Counted from the first letter of the stretch, positions 23,426 through 36,966 are shown. The stretch is 64,000 nt of DNA from Rotaria macrura (GCA_900239685.1 OENT01000499.1:4293-68292), one strand, 5' to 3'. The notes: generated by a model from the letters alone, not told the origin. Made by a program: numbers and translations.

Positions 23426-25457
23426 AAAGGCATGAATAACAAGTATATCGGCTGTCTAATTTGTTATACATAGTATCAAAAGAAGAATGAGCATTTCCTC
23501 GTCAAGAGTCAACCTTATCGTTTGATAGGTTGTTCAAATTTGAATAGAATAGGTATTTACTTTCAATAGATTTTTTGAATTCGTTCACCATTTATTGACT
23601 GCACATTAAATAAGTATGAGCATATGCTCTATTGTCATTTCATATTACTTTTTCAAATCAAATGATCATTTTGCTTCATTAGAGTTAAATAAAATTTCAC
23701 TATATACATGAATAAGATTCGACGTCAATGGTCTCTTGTTAGGAGCGTATTTATTTAAGAAGTATCTGTTTGTCTATACTATTCGAAAGAAATGACTCGA
23801 TATGTAATGCTGCTAACTTCGATTCGATACTGATAGGGATATGGATGATCGATCATACATGAAAATTCACAGTAAAGAACATAAAGTATTTACTAATAAT
23901 GAATTTCAAAATCGAAAATAGTGAATATTCATTGAAATGATAATTTGAAAATTAGAATGATTTTCTATGAGTAATGCATTGAATAATTGTTGTTATAGTA
24001 ATCGACGAAGTGTAGACACCACAATAATATTCAACCTTCGTCTCATGATGACGCATAAACGATGAATTGATTAACAGACAAGGTTATATTTTGAATCTTA
24101 TATGTCTCCGAGTAAACGCAATGTAAATATTTTCAATACTTATTCATTGAGTATAAATTAGTATAAAATATACGCTTTCTTTGAGAATATCGAAAAACAA
24201 TATGAATGATCATAATAAGTAATATTATAGATAGATAAGAAGTAAGAACAACGAAGAGTGATTTGCTCCAATGGAATCTGTCTAAAAAATGCATTCAAAC
24301 TTTATCCTTACCAATTCTATTTACGCTGGATTGTGTAGTTTTGTACAAGTATGTCAGTGGCTACATAGTTTTTCATTTACTCTGTATGCCATTACTTATG
24401 AATGAAATTTCAGTAAGGGAGTTGAGAAATGTTTGTAATAATTATTTATTGATGGGCGATTGAACTAAATTATATTGTAAACTCATCAATTGAGAATGTA
24501 TGAACAGAAAAAAAACTTTTCGAATTCTTGTGAATAAAAAAACGATTTTAATCTATTTATGTAGAAATCTATTTTTTATGCTTGTAACAAGAAAACTTGT
24601 ACCTTTTATTTGTTTTGTAATTTAGAACCATGTACGAAAAATGAATGAGATCAGCAAGTATGGTTATTTTCTCATCAGAGAACTGAAATGTTACGAATGC
24701 ATGCGAGATAATACTTCATTAAGATGTTTCCTAGACACTTGTTCTCTTAAAATGAGGAACACGATCAAGATAGATATCAGACTGAGAGAGCGAGAGACGA
24801 CGCATCACGTGTAAATTTACTATTCACTTGATTGACTTTCGATTGCTCATACCTACAATTTAATCGATCAAAAAAAAACTACATTTGGCAATGATGTTCA
24901 TCTTTTCTAATATGATATTCATCGAACAATTTATAAATATCCTTGCTTTTCAGGTTGTTCAGGGGACATATCATTATTTATCCATGCAGATGATATAGAT
25001 TTATTTTAAACAAAACTTCACTCGTACATACGCATTCGTTTTCTTTTAAAGATCTTTAAAATAACGATAAAAAGAGAACAAGGGCCAAAGAAGATTGAAA
25101 TCGACCTATGTCAGCATCTGTTGTTCGAATATTTTGCTTTATTAATTATATAAAATAATATGTATACATAGGTATATGTCTAATCAAGCAAAAAATTTTT
25201 AAAAAATACGTCAAATAGGATATATCACGGAAAAAAAGGAAAGATTATTAAAAGGACAGAATATAAACCACTGCAATTCAAATGACAACGAAAATAATAA
25301 TATATAAATATACTGTGTTTTTGTGTTCATTAATGAGAAATGAGATTCACAAATATTAGAAAAAATAACTAAATACAATTATCAGTTGTATTAATTGTGA
25401 TCGTGCACTTTCTTTTCGTTGTATTAATTAATTATGTGAAGATATTTTGATCATTTT
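23426..25457. other. Gene-free intergenic DNA
   Basis: About 2 kb of AT-rich DNA downstream of the adenylosuccinate synthetase gene. Short frames only; no feature recognised. Confidence 0.45.
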
Positions 25458-28220
25458 TTAGAAAACACGTATCATTGCCATACGATCTTTACCCACACCA
25501 ATCCATTTCACTAAACGCAAACAAATAATAAAAGGCATCTATTTTTATGTTCAATAAAGAGTTCATATGCATACCCGGGACGCCAAGATATTGTTCAATA
25601 AATTGTATGTAAAGTCTTGCATTGTGTGGTAGTGAATTAAACGTACGGCATTCAGACGTTGAACGTCCACGCCAACCAGGAAACGTAACATATTCAACTT
25701 CAATATCATGCATTGTATCAACAGATGCTAATCAATATTTGATATAAAAAATAATAATACATTTTTACACATACATATATAATATATTCAAATATTTTTA
25801 CCAGGAAAACTTGTTAATTCGATACCATTCCGTTTATACGTTGTTGCAACTTTGATTTCTGTTAATTCATCAAGTGTATCAAGTTTTGTTAAACACAACG
25901 CTGTAAAACCATTTATCATGTTAGTATATTTAAGTAAAACAAGATCTAACCATCCGCAACGACGTTTTCGACCTGTTGTAACACCCCATTCACGACCACG
26001 TGTTTGTAAATGTTCTCCTATTTCCTATTGAAAAAACAATCCAATCATTTCTCATATACTTCATTGTTATGTCATTTTACATTTTTTAGTTCAGTAGGAA
26101 ATACACCATCACCAACACGTGTCGTATAAGCTTTAACAACACCATATATATCTCCTATATATTTTGGCGCTAGCCCAAGGCCTGTACACACACCGCCAAT
26201 ACTACAATTCGATGAAGTTACATACGGATATGTACCTTGAAGACAAAAAATTCAAGATGAATATGATTTGCTCATGAAAGACTATACTACTCTCCTCTAT
26301 AATATTGAGCTGAAAATTTGAAAAAATGTTCGTGTTACTAAATTGTAATCTCAAGTATCGACTCATTTCTACTGTTTTTCATTTAAAAACTTCATGCCAT
26401 AGCTCTTTATAGTCTAGATTTTTCTAACAGATTATTAAAAAAAAATCAAAAGAAGTATTTGATGATTGTAAAATCTGTCGGTTGAAGGATTCATGCAAAT
26501 TTTTGGTTGAGAAAATACATCTTTCTGAGAATACGTGTCAACAATGTCTATGTAAAGAACAGATAGAAAATTTATTGCAATACAGCTATAGAAATTCATA
26601 GTATTCTGTAGAAAACTCTTTATGAAATACATCGAATATATCATATATTCTGAAGAAGATCTTTATTTTTATATGAGATTAGTGTCTTCTAGTCTTTTCG
26701 TTAACAAAATACAATATTATTTTACTTTAAAACATTTGGAAGGCATTGAAATTCGTTATCTCTTATCATTATCAAAGACTCTCTTGAGCATTATAAGACA
26801 TCATTCTCATCTTTTTCAAATGGTCAAATGTTCCAAGTGCGTGAATTCGTCAAATATCTTGTACAACAAGATAAGATAACATATGATTTGAATGCCAATA
26901 AATAAGAATAGATGAAACGTATTTCGATACTTAATATATATATATATGTGTGTGTGTAATTATTCGTATACGTATGAATTCATAACATCAGTTCAATATG
27001 ATAAAGAACTCTTTAGGTTACTATGACAAATAGTTGTCTTTATCGAGACTGACAAATCATATACATACCAAAGTCAATATCAAGCATTGTTGCATTAGCA
27101 CCTTCAACAAGAATTTTTTTCGAACCATCAACAATAGCTTGATTTAAATGAGCTATTGTATCGATAGTCATCGGACGGAAATATTCGGCCAATTGTTTAT
27201 ATTGTTCAATTGTTTTTTCCATATCAGATTCCAAATCAGGAAATGTTAATTTGTAATAATTATAAAGATTTCGTAATCTATGTAGAAAAAAAATATGAAA
27301 TAGCTCTCTATAAGATTTTACTAACAACTAAATTCAATTACTTTTCAGCAAAAATTTCAAAATCGCCCATTAAATCAATCATTCGAATACCATTTCGTGT
27401 CGCCTGAAATTAAAATTCAGTAAAAATTATGATGCATGTCAACAATGTTTTACTTTAGATGAATATGTTGGGCCAATACCCTTTTTAGTTGTGCCGAGAC
27501 TAATTGATTAGTGTGTGAGTTGTAAAAATATTTTTTTTTAAATCAATCGATTCTCACTTACCTACCCTTACCACGGCCACGTTCGATTAATCCATCGGTT
27601 TGTTTATGAAAGTCAAAAACTGAAATGAAATCATGACGAAAAATTAAAAAAATGCTAGTTTTCTCGAACTACCTAAATGCGCTCGATCAGAAATAAGTAA
27701 ACGTTCAGACCATTTTGTAATGCCACGAGATTCATTTTTTTGTATTTCTTCGACTAATTCGGGCAAATTCACAACACAACCATTTCCTGCAAAAGTAAAC
27801 ATGAACATTAATTGTATGAATTTATCATATAATTTCTTCATCATTTACCAATTATATTCACGCAATGATCAAGATGGAAACCGGACGGTAACATGTGAAA
27901 ATCATATTCGATACCACCGACTACGACACTGTGACCAGCATTGTTACCTCCCTAGTGTCACTCGCATAGAAAAAATTATCGTTAAATGAGATTTACTTGA
28001 CATCGACAAACTATGTCAGCTTCGGATGCCAATAAATCGACTAGTTTGCCTTTACCCTGAAAAAGAAAAACATTCATCACAATGTCTTAAAGTAATTTTT
28101 ACTTTAGCTTACTTCATCACCCCACTGAGCACCAAGAACGATGGAAACCATCGATGGACTTGGAAAGGGATGTACAGTTGTACTTTCACGTCGCTGAGCT
28201 GTCGATGGACGTGGTATCAT
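25458..28220 (-). CDS. ADSS: Adenylosuccinate synthetase
   Basis: Joins IMP and aspartate, using GTP, to adenylosuccinate: the first committed step from IMP to AMP, in the cytosol. Twelve minus-strand exons: 28220-28113, 28056-27997, 27951-27849, 27786-27673, 27619-27562, 27499-27454, 27403-27342, 27277-27069, 26235-26081, 26024-25802, 25727-25575, 25510-25458, summing to 447 residues, close to the usual animal length of about 455. Family signatures are intact: [13 protein letters not shown] (28-40, split by an intron) with the catalytic aspartate Asp35, GGNNAGH with His63, [15 protein letters not shown], and the late [12 protein letters not shown] segment. The residue after His63 is Ser where Thr is usual. 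One intron (26236-27068) is about 830 bp; the others are short. An acceptor-like TTTTATAG lies 14 nt before the ATG at 28220. Confidence 0.96.
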
Positions 28221-28519
28221 CCGATTTTCTAAATCTATAAAAGTGAAATAGATCGCTTGCCTTCTTTTCTTTGTAGAATACGTTAGTTACTCTAAGATTT
28301 AACGCCAAAGTTTCCAAAAAAAAAACAAGAAGAAAAAATGAAAGAAAAGAAATAACTATTTCAAGAAACGTAAGAAGTTGCATGATACATATTCTCTTTT
28401 AGACATACAAGCAACATTTTACTATAATAAAATGCACGAGAATGTCAATAGCAATTGTAACGATCCACAAAAAGAATCGAAAGTTGTCTCTTTTTTGCGG
28501 GTTAGTTTCATAATGTCAT
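28221..28519. other. Short intergenic region between two minus-strand genes
   Basis: 299 bp separating the zinc-finger gene (upstream on the minus strand) from ADSS. On the minus strand it must carry the end of the zinc-finger transcript and the ADSS leader. No clear polyadenylation signal or promoter element is visible to me. Confidence 0.4.
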
Positions 28520-31500
28520 TTAACGTCGGCCACCAAAATTTCGTCCATTTCGATTTGTGCCACGTCCTCGAACTGATGAACTATTATTATTATTGTTATT
28601 ATTATTATTATTATTATTACTGCTGCTACTATAGGAAAATGTTGAGCTAGCTGGTTTATTCATCGATTGGAAATTGCTGGTGCCTTGGCCACGTCCGCGT
28701 ATATTATTTCCACCTCTTAATGTTTCATGCCATGATGCTTGAGATGATGGTTCCATTTGGTTTTGATGTCCATAATTACCATAGCGTGGTTCTTCATTAC
28801 CGAAGGACGGCGCTGCCGGTCTTCCATACGTAGTATTAGATGAATGAGCGTAATCATCGTATGTAAGTGATTGTGAAACTACTGGATTTTGTACATTTGC
28901 TAATGGTCGATACATGGTTGAAGAAGCGTTTCCAGTCGATGGGCCAGATGATGCTTGATAATCAGCATAGGAACGTATCGTTGAACTATTAGTTCCCATC
29001 AAATTTTGTGGTTGATTACCAGCAGGTGAAAAGTATGTTGAATTTGTATTGTTACTGTTATTAACTCCGAATCCACTCAATGAATTTGAATTTCGATACG
29101 GTATTTGAGGCATCATAGGTGCTGGTACTGGTGCTGGTGCTTGTTGATGTTGAGAACGATGAATATTAGTAGCAACTTGATGAATAAATTCGTTACTTGG
29201 AACTGCATTAGGTCGATGATGAGGACGATTAGATGATCCAATGAATGAAGAAGGATTATTCGTTTCTGGATTATATTCAGCGACGGCCTAAAAACCATTT
29301 TCATAGAATCATTCAAATTACTTTACAGGAGACAAGAAATAGGCGAACCTTTGCAACGGCACGTATGAAATTCGGATCATAATTTGATTGTTGATTATCG
29401 TATCTTCTACTACCGTCAACGAATGTCGATTGTTGTTCAGAATCAAAGTCATTTCCACCTGACATTAGAGCTGTTGGTCTACGATTTGCATAATATCCAT
29501 TATTATCTGATGCAAGCGATCGTAATTCAAAGTTTGATCGTTGGAAAAATTCTTCTCGTTGTTGATCTACTGGACGACGTGATGGCCAACGATTATTTCC
29601 ACGATTGTATGGTGCTGGCCGACCATAACCGTGCTGATTCATTTCATGATTTCTTATGGGTCCGGGACCACGATTGGTACCCGGATAGGAATTATTAAGA
29701 TCAGTTCGAAATCGTTTATTTGGCGAACCTGTGGCTTGAAAAAGTCTTTTCGCATTCGGTGCTCCTACAAGATACAAGTAACATAAGAATTTCACGAATG
29801 TTACGTTTTAGTGAAGATAATAGAAATTTTAAATCATGACTATGCTGCCAAAAATTTGAACATGGAATCCAAAACCACAACAATGTTATATAGAACTCAT
29901 GAATAACAAAAAGAAACTGAATGGAAACCTTAACAAATGTAATTTAGAACATCGAAAAAGTAGTAAAAATAGATATCTGTCATTTTTTTCTAAGATAAAT
30001 CGCATCAACATTGATAATTTACATCAAGATTCTTCAAAAATGTTTTCTCCATGCATACGATATATACATATTATTCCAGAAAAAACACTAAAGACTTTCC
30101 AATTGATTTCTAAAAATGAATATTCTGCCAACTAAGCTTGAGAAAATCCTAGAAAATATCATGTCTCCAATGGAGTTTGCTCAAAAAATTTGAATCTGTT
30201 TTTTTCCTAAACATAACTATTCTACTCGAAATCTCTAAATTCTCAAAGTCGCGCAAAGAACTTTAGCCATTTGATATTCTTGACAACAAGTTGAAGTCCT
30301 CTAAGAAAAGATACATGAAAAAAAAACAATTCAGCCTAATCTCAATAGAAAATTCCAATAATTTGACGGTGTTTATTCGAATAAATATATTCAATCGTTA
30401 GGAAAACTACGTTGCCGAGTTCAATTTCACGGAAAGAAAATTATACCTCGATTAGGAGTTTGCGTTTGAAATAGACCACCTCTGCCATGATTAAAGGCAC
30501 CACGTTTTTTCTGTTGACTCTTTGAAACAGTATTACTTTTTCGTGCACTTTGTGCTATCGATTTCGTAGTCGATGGTTTTTGCTTTCTTGCAGGTTTCAC
30601 ATTAACAATGCGAGTAGCACCTTCGAATGTATCAAAAGGATAACTACGAAGAAACGATGCTGTATCATCATTAAGTTGTTCACGTGTTGCACAACGCCAT
30701 TGATAACGATTTTTAATGTCATCAGGTATTTCGGATAATTGTGTTATGCCATTAAATTTAAATACAGTAGGCAGAATGACGACATTCGCAAAACGCTTAA
30801 TGAAAAACGTACAAATTACAAGTTTTGTAAACAAATTCGCATACATACAATGGCAAGATCTTTGTGATCCGACGTTGTTTGTTTTTCTTTATGTTCATCA
30901 GTATGTAAATGCTAAAAGAAATGATTTTTCATTGTTTCCTTTCGATTGAACGAAAAAAAATAAAGAAAAAACAAATAAACCTTTTCCAATGCCCATTGAT
31001 CTGTAAAAACAAGTTCACAATAAGCACAACAAAAACGACCACGAGTCGAAAGACTATTCGGTGCAAGATAACGTGCCATTGTGGCTTTGTAATCTTCGTA
31101 AGCATTGATACCCATTGTTTCTTTCATTGATTTCTCAAAAATTATCGACTAAAAATAATATCGATGTTAGAAACAAAAGGACAAAGGAATCGAACATTAA
31201 ATTCAACATACCTCCTGCATAGCTCGACGCCATGGTAAAAAATTCACTTGATAATTACGAAGTCTTTCGAAATGATCTACTCCAGTCAGGTGCTACGAAA
31301 ACAGACAATGATTTCATATATTGATATGAAGTTTTGATTTTTTTTTGTTCTTCATTTAAAATATTTACTTGGATGCAATATTTTTCAGACGTTAAAAATA
31401 TTGAGCAAATATCACAAAAGAATGTGTTCTTCTTCTTAAAACTTCGTCGTGCAATACCCGATAGAAATTGTTGTTCACGTTTAAGTTCACCACATTTAGA

Positions 31501-33712
31501 ATAAATATCAATAGTAATAGTATTTAAAACATCCTACAACAAATCAATTCAATCATAGTTATATTTTATTGAAATCTCGAACGTCAACTGACATAATAAA
31601 GTTTACATTAAAACAAAAAAGTATTTGCCATCAGAATATTCTCTCTATATATATGAAGTAGTTTTATTTTTTAATTCTCTTTCTCATGTCATTTAATTCA
31701 AATATGAATTTTAAAACGAAAATGAAATTTCGTATAATTACCTTGCAAGTATTTATAATGTCATCGACAACCGTCGGTGGTTCATCAACATCGATTTTTT
31801 CTGTATTCAGTATCTCATGTGTGGTCATAGTAGTATTCTGTTCCACACCGTTGTCTTCACTGCTATTCTTAGCAGAAGACATATCACCGTTTTCAAACGG
31901 TTCTTGCTGCTGCTGCTGTTTCTTTAGCATGACCTGTGGCTGATCTTTGGCCATAGTAAAAATAACAGAGCTCTTTTGAGCATTGTGATGAATGTTATCA
32001 GGCGCAATTTTTTCTATAAAATTAAATATACATATATATACACACGGAACATATATTTTTAAGAGTTGTGAAGAAAACAAAAATATAAAATGAAAAAAAA
32101 AGAAATGAAGAATAAACTCATCATAGAAATGTACACACACACACACACATATACATATATATATGTGTGTATATATACATATATCTATGTACACATATGT
32201 ATACCTATAAATCTCCTTTTCATTTGACCAATGAAATAACTCATTGATGAATATCAAGAAAGAATATCTCGATATAAATTAACTATGATACTTAATAATA
32301 TTTGTTAAAGAGAATATTCAGTATACAGACGCTTACTCTTAATATAATAGATTTCCATGGGTAGAGCTGCTATGTCAGTCGCTCGATCGGTAATCATTTC
32401 TTTAAGAAGTTGTTCGCGAATTTGCGTTGTTGTTGTACCAATTTGTGTATAGGTTTTATCTTGGAAAATAAGTGTAACTTGTAGATTTCGACGTTTGCGT
32501 GCATTAGGCACATTTGCTTTTTGTTGTTGATTATTGTTTATTTCTTTTTTCTCCATTTCAGATTTAATATTCGTAGACGGTTGATTTTGTTGCGATAACA
32601 AATTAGGCTCTTCATTGGTGTGTTTGTAACGAAAATGAAATTTTTCACTTTGGTAACAAAACTAAATGAAAAAAAAACCCTAATAGATTCCAATCAGTAT
32701 TTGCATTCAAGGAAAGATTCGAGTCACATAAATGCTAATAGATTGAAGAATACATGAAAATTAACAATAGATTGTCGGTCGGAAAAAAGCTATCTATCTA
32801 TCGATGGTGATTCTTCAGCTAACTTCCCCATGATACTAGTCGCTTAGGCGCGTAAGAAAACTTTGGTTTATCTATCTGCGGATTGTTTCTGTTGATGCGT
32901 TGTTCGTATCTCATAGATGAGACATCTGTATATTTTCGTTTAGAATCCAAGGTCAAGTATATTTTTCTCCGGAGAAACGTAGAATTTCTTTCTTTGTATC
33001 GGAAAAGAACAAAACAAACAACAAGCTCGTTTAATGAATAATTGTTATTGTTGTACTAGCTAGAGCTGAAATAATTTATGATAGTAACCTAAAACTTTAA
33101 TTGCATCTGTTTTTTTTCTATTTTTTAACAAGAATACTACATTGAGATCTAACACAGTAATATCTTTAAACTATGAATTAAAAAGCAACAAAACTTGTAA
33201 TCGTATGAAGAAATGCTTTCTTTCTGTTTCAAAAAAACATAACAATCGACTTTCAGAAACTCACATTATTATGGAACGCTAAATGAATCGCCTGATCATA
33301 AACCGATGGGACAAAACGATTTTCGTCACATAACTTTTTAACATTTTCACGATGATTATTTTCTAATACATGTTTATAATATAATGATAATGTTCCACGC
33401 ATTAGATTACATGCTGAACAGAGTGGTTGTTGGCGGATACGTACAACGCCAACATGACCATCCTGAAGAGAAAAAAAAACAAACATCATAATAAAAAAAA
33501 ATGTTTTATTTGAAAATAATCTATTTACATCAGCATCTTTATAACAAACGACCGAACAGTTATCATCATCGTTTTGTGCTCTAGGAATATATATTGAAAG
33601 AATACAAACATAAAATATATTGTTTCATAGCTTACTTATTATTGTTGTTATTACTATTAGAATTATTGTTGTTAGCTTGTCGAGTATTTGAAAATTTCCC
33701 TCGATTTGTCAT
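28520..33712 (-). CDS. Matrin-type zinc-finger protein with RGG/Asn-rich tail
   Basis: Twelve minus-strand exons: 33712-33636, 33580-33529, 33462-33265, 32661-32337, 32013-31742, 31533-31369, 31292-31212, 31148-30981, 30911-30849, 30795-30447, 29764-29349, 29287-28520; phases agree, about 977 residues. Two fingers of the matrin/U1 C2H2 spacing are formed across introns: CDICSIFLTSEKYC..H-x5-H and CAYCELVFTDQWALEKH..H. An earlier CSACNL...H-x5-H segment in exon 3 (PLCSACNL... HVLENNH) may be a third. The N-terminus is Asn-rich, the middle has a polyQ run, and the last 400 residues are Asn/Gly/Arg-rich and end in RGRG and FGGRR, as in RNA-binding proteins. I expect a nuclear RNA- or DNA-binding protein, possibly CIZ1-like, but cannot name an orthologue. 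It is divergent from ELP5. A TATTTTAG-type acceptor lies about 14 nt before the ATG. Confidence 0.8.
28582..28620. repeat. ATT/TTA microsatellite encoding poly-Asn
   Basis: A TTA/TTG-type triplet repeat lying in the last exon of the zinc-finger gene; on the coding strand it reads AAT/AAC and gives a run of about a dozen asparagines. Length variation would change the protein without breaking the frame. Confidence 0.85.
32131..32200. repeat. (CA)n/(TA)n/(TG)n compound microsatellite in an intron
   Basis: Alternating purine-pyrimidine tract of about 70 bp in the intron between exons 4 and 5 of the zinc-finger gene, with CA, TA and TG blocks and local palindromic symmetry. Confidence 0.85.
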
Positions 33713-34039
33713 CGGAAAAGATTTATCTAAAATAAAAAGCAGTCATTATTTTACTAGTAAACCGGTATGTTTCTAATCTGGGTCAAATTTGTCCGAAAAA
33801 AAACAACGCATCGTTAGCTGCATAATATAGAGTAAACAAATAATTGTTTCTAAACCTTTTTTCTTCTTGTTCATTTAACAACAAATGATTTCAATCGAGT
33901 CCGTATAGTGAATACAAAAAGTTAGAGGTTCTTGCTCAAATTCGATTGGACAACGTCCAATCGAATAGAATTCTTTATAATTCACAGTTACAATTACAGT
34001 TTTTCATCAGCCGAATCTACATAAACGAAACGATTACTT
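33713..34039. promoter_or_regulatory. Shared divergent promoter region, zinc-finger gene / ELP5
   Basis: 327 bp separate the start codons of the minus-strand zinc-finger gene (33712) and the plus-strand ELP5 (34040). Both promoters or leaders must lie in or near this interval unless leaders are added by trans-splicing. A short inverted pattern, ttcgattggac / gtccaatcgaa, occurs at about 33941-33965 and contains an ATTGG/CCAAT box pair. This is inference from layout and that motif. Confidence 0.5.
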
Positions 34040-35274
34040 ATGCTATCATCACGTTTAAATAATCAATTGAAACCATCATTAATTTTAATAATTGGTGAGT
34101 TTTCCATGAATTCATGCCATACAAGGCATGTTATAAATTTATAGATGAGAATCCATTGAATTCATCTTTGGGCTTTCAATTTTCATGTGCCTATGCGTGC
34201 GAGGCTGCTGATAAGTAAGATGATTGTTTTTTTTCTCGATTTCAGGAGAATTGAACTTTACTTAGATTTTCTCATGTTAACATTGTTTTAACCGAACACA
34301 ATGCAACAAACTGGTTTCAAACACATGTATTTGCTAATCGAAATGATTTAATATCGAAGTGAGTTTTGAATTTTGAAATTCTTAGATTAATTTTATCTCA
34401 TAGAATGTTTGTCACTGACATGTTTGATGATATTAATTCAACGAAATCAATAGAAGAATGTCTAGAAATAACAAAAGAAAAAAATTCGATTATTATTGAA
34501 TCTCTTCCTTGGCTACTATTACGATCGTCAGAAGGAAATCTAATGCGTTTATTACATAACTGGAGCAGTAAGATATTGATTTGAATGTAAATACTAAATG
34601 AGAAATCGTTTTTCTTCACATTTAGCATCGAATGTGGTCATGGCTACTATACCGTTGAATTGCGTCGAAGAAAATTCATTGATTAAAAATCTCATTTCGA
34701 TTTCATATATCACTGTACGAATTCAAAATATTTCAAAATCAGAAACACTTCAAGCAAGAATTGAGCAACGATCACGAACGAATGTCGACACAATTAAAAC
34801 TGTTTGTTAGCTATTCAAAAAAAATATTCGTCATCACAAATCATTGTTTATCTCTTAGTGTTTAACATTTTCGATCGATAAACAATTCAACATTATTAAT
34901 TTACGTGAAGAAAAAATATCTAATAGAAAATCAAAGTCTACGGCTAATGCAGATGGATCTTCTAAAGTAATGCCATCGTATTAATTTATACTAGAATAAG
35001 AAGCGAAATCAAATTTTAGCCTGATGCCACTGTCAATTTAACATTTAATCTGCGTCTTAAAGAAGATGAACTTATTGCAAAGAATAATCTTATTCTACCG
35101 TATACAAAAAAACAGTAAGATTAGATTTAAATTCGAAAATTGAATTTACATTAATATTTTCGTTGTGTTTTTTCTTTCAGTACACAAGCATCAAGTGATA
35201 ATTGTACGATACATTATTCATATGATAAAGAAGATGATATTGATGAAGACGAAGATGATGATTTGGACTTATAA
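34040..35274 (+). CDS. ELP5: Elongator complex protein 5
   Basis: Eight exons: 34040-34094, 34145-34214, 34266-34358, 34404-34567, 34626-34801, 34859-34966, 35020-35114, 35181-35274, giving 284 residues. Elp5 pairs with Elp4 and Elp6 in the RecA-like ring of Elongator, which is needed for wobble-uridine modification of tRNAs. Supporting features are the short N-terminal LILII strand, the ESLPWLLLR segment, the late CLTFSI and NLTFNLRLK strands followed by LPY, and an acidic tail ending DEDEDDDLDL, like the DDDLD-type end of animal ELP5. The family is weakly conserved, so the call rests mainly on length and C-terminal pattern. Exon 4 has an alternative in-frame acceptor 18 nt upstream. The gene is followed only 56 bp later by PEX14 on the same strand. 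Confidence 0.7.
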
Positions 35275-35330
35275 GGAATACATTTTTCAATTGTTTTCTC
35301 TTTTCTGTTTTTCAGATAAAGTATTTTAGA
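35275..35330 (+). promoter_or_regulatory. 56-bp intercistronic gap with pyrimidine tract and 3' splice sites
   Basis: Between the ELP5 stop and PEX14 start the sequence has a long pyrimidine tract ending in tgtttttcag (about 35306-35315), then a second AG at 35329-35330 (tattttag), directly before the PEX14 ATG. No AATAAA is seen. This is what a trans-splice acceptor inside a polycistronic transcript would look like. A 5'-UTR cis intron of PEX14 overlapping ELP5 is the alternative. Confidence 0.5.
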
Positions 35331-36854
35331 ATGACAGATGAAACAACTCCACCAAGTAATATCAGATCAGAATTGGTATGGAACGAATCATTTTTATTTC
35401 TTTCCTCAGAATAAAACAATGCGAAAGAGTTGATATTCATTTATTGCTATGTTCATCGAAGAATGAAAATTAAAAAGTGAAGAGTTCTGAGAAAAGAAAA
35501 AAAACTTGATTAGTTGTCACGATAAGATTAAATGCAAGGATTGCGATTCGATAGCTGACGTCAGTATTAATCACGAGACTTCAATTCACTTACAGTAATC
35601 CTACTAAACATTATGAAAAATAATGGAAGCTTTTGGTAATCTTAACGTATTATTTAACAGCAAATTTCTATAGATGAGAAGATAAAAAAAAATTCTCCAG
35701 ATACTTATCTACGTTCTTTGAATGTCGTTCATAGAAAGAAATTATACAGAATGAACATAGCCTTCAAGGACAAACACATGACAAATCATGCATTTGCATG
35801 ATATTCCAATTCTATATGGGTTGTAAAATAAATTGTCTGATTAATTTCAAATCTATAATCTCTACTTAATGATGAACCATTAAACATGATCAACATGAAT
35901 TAGCATGTTTTAGGTTGATACAGCAATTGGGTTTTTAAAAAATTCCAAAGTTGCTAGTGAACCGATGGATAGAAAACGTGATTTTTTAAAAAAGAAAGGT
36001 GAAAACGATCAAGAATAGGTTTTTAACAATTGTTCAAATAGTTTTCAATTATGTGTAGGACTTACGGATAACGAAATAAATTATGCCTTTAAAATCATAC
36101 CACAACCAGGTTGGATAATAAACTTACAATGAAACTATTTCGAAATTAATTCTTTTGTTTAATAGAAATTTCAAAAGAAATTGTTCCTAATCATCGACCA
36201 TCGTTTTTTCGCCGAATATTATCAGATTTAATCTTAGCTGGATTGATCGGATATGCTTTAAAAATTATCAAACGTTGGTTTCAATCTGTATGACAGCAGA
36301 GAGTACTTTCGTTGATTAACATTAAAATTTTATCATATCTATAAATAGAAACAATCAAAAGTAACCAACGAATTGAATGATACAATAAAGAACCTTCAAA
36401 AAGTTATACAAGATATGCAAACAAGTATTGGCAAACTTGAACAAGCTGCTGATCAATTGCAATCAGCTGCAAGTTCACCTATTTCCAATGCATCACCAAC
36501 ATCTTCATTAGATGACATCAAACGAGAAATTCAAACATTAAAAGGTCTCTATTTGAATCGTTCTCAATTTCCACCGATTCCGCAAGTCTCACCAAAACTT
36601 CCATCGTGGCAAATCGATGCAACCGAAGTAGATTTTTAATTCATTGAATTCGTTACAACAGGAAGAATTTTCTCTTATAGAAATTAAAAGCTCGCACATC
36701 ACCCAACTCCGATGAAACTCAAACGAAGACGACCAATGATAATAATAAAGAAGATGGTGATAGTATTATACTAGTTTCTGAAACTGAGAAAAAAAGTGAT
36801 GATGACAACCGTTTATCATTAACTCCATCATCTGATTCTTCAAATGATGCTTAA
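35331..36854 (+). CDS. PEX14: Peroxisomal membrane protein PEX14
   Basis: Docking factor for the PTS1 receptor PEX5 at the peroxisome membrane. Six exons: 35331-35375, 35914-35998, 36059-36109, 36166-36287, 36349-36627, 36681-36854; total 251 residues. Residues 12-55 give the conserved N-terminal PEX5/PEX19-binding fold, [12 protein letters not shown] then [18 protein letters not shown], matching the family pattern with its FxxxK-type helix. A single hydrophobic segment follows at about 78-92 ([15 protein letters not shown]). Next is a coiled coil at about 102-150, with leucine/glutamine heptads, and an acidic Ser-rich disordered tail. It is shorter than vertebrate PEX14 (about 375) mainly in the tail. 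The first intron is 538 bp. AATAAA lies about 35 nt after the stop. It sits between ELP5 and MRPL15 in a tight same-strand run. Confidence 0.92.
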
Positions 36855-36966
36855 TGATTGAATTGCGGGTTTTTTTTCGTTTCTTTTTTAATAAATTCTT
36901 TTTATTTTGTGATCATTTGCCATACTTAATATCAACATTAAATTATCACTAGATTTTAGATTGAGA

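Noticed and set aside
26435-26879. Frames on both strands within the 830-bp ADSS intron
   Set aside because: They lie wholly inside an intron whose flanking exons join perfectly, and show no domain.
34386-34403. Upstream alternative acceptor for ELP5 exon 4 adding six residues
   Set aside because: It keeps the frame and cannot be excluded, but the nearer AG after a better pyrimidine context was preferred; noted only as uncertainty.
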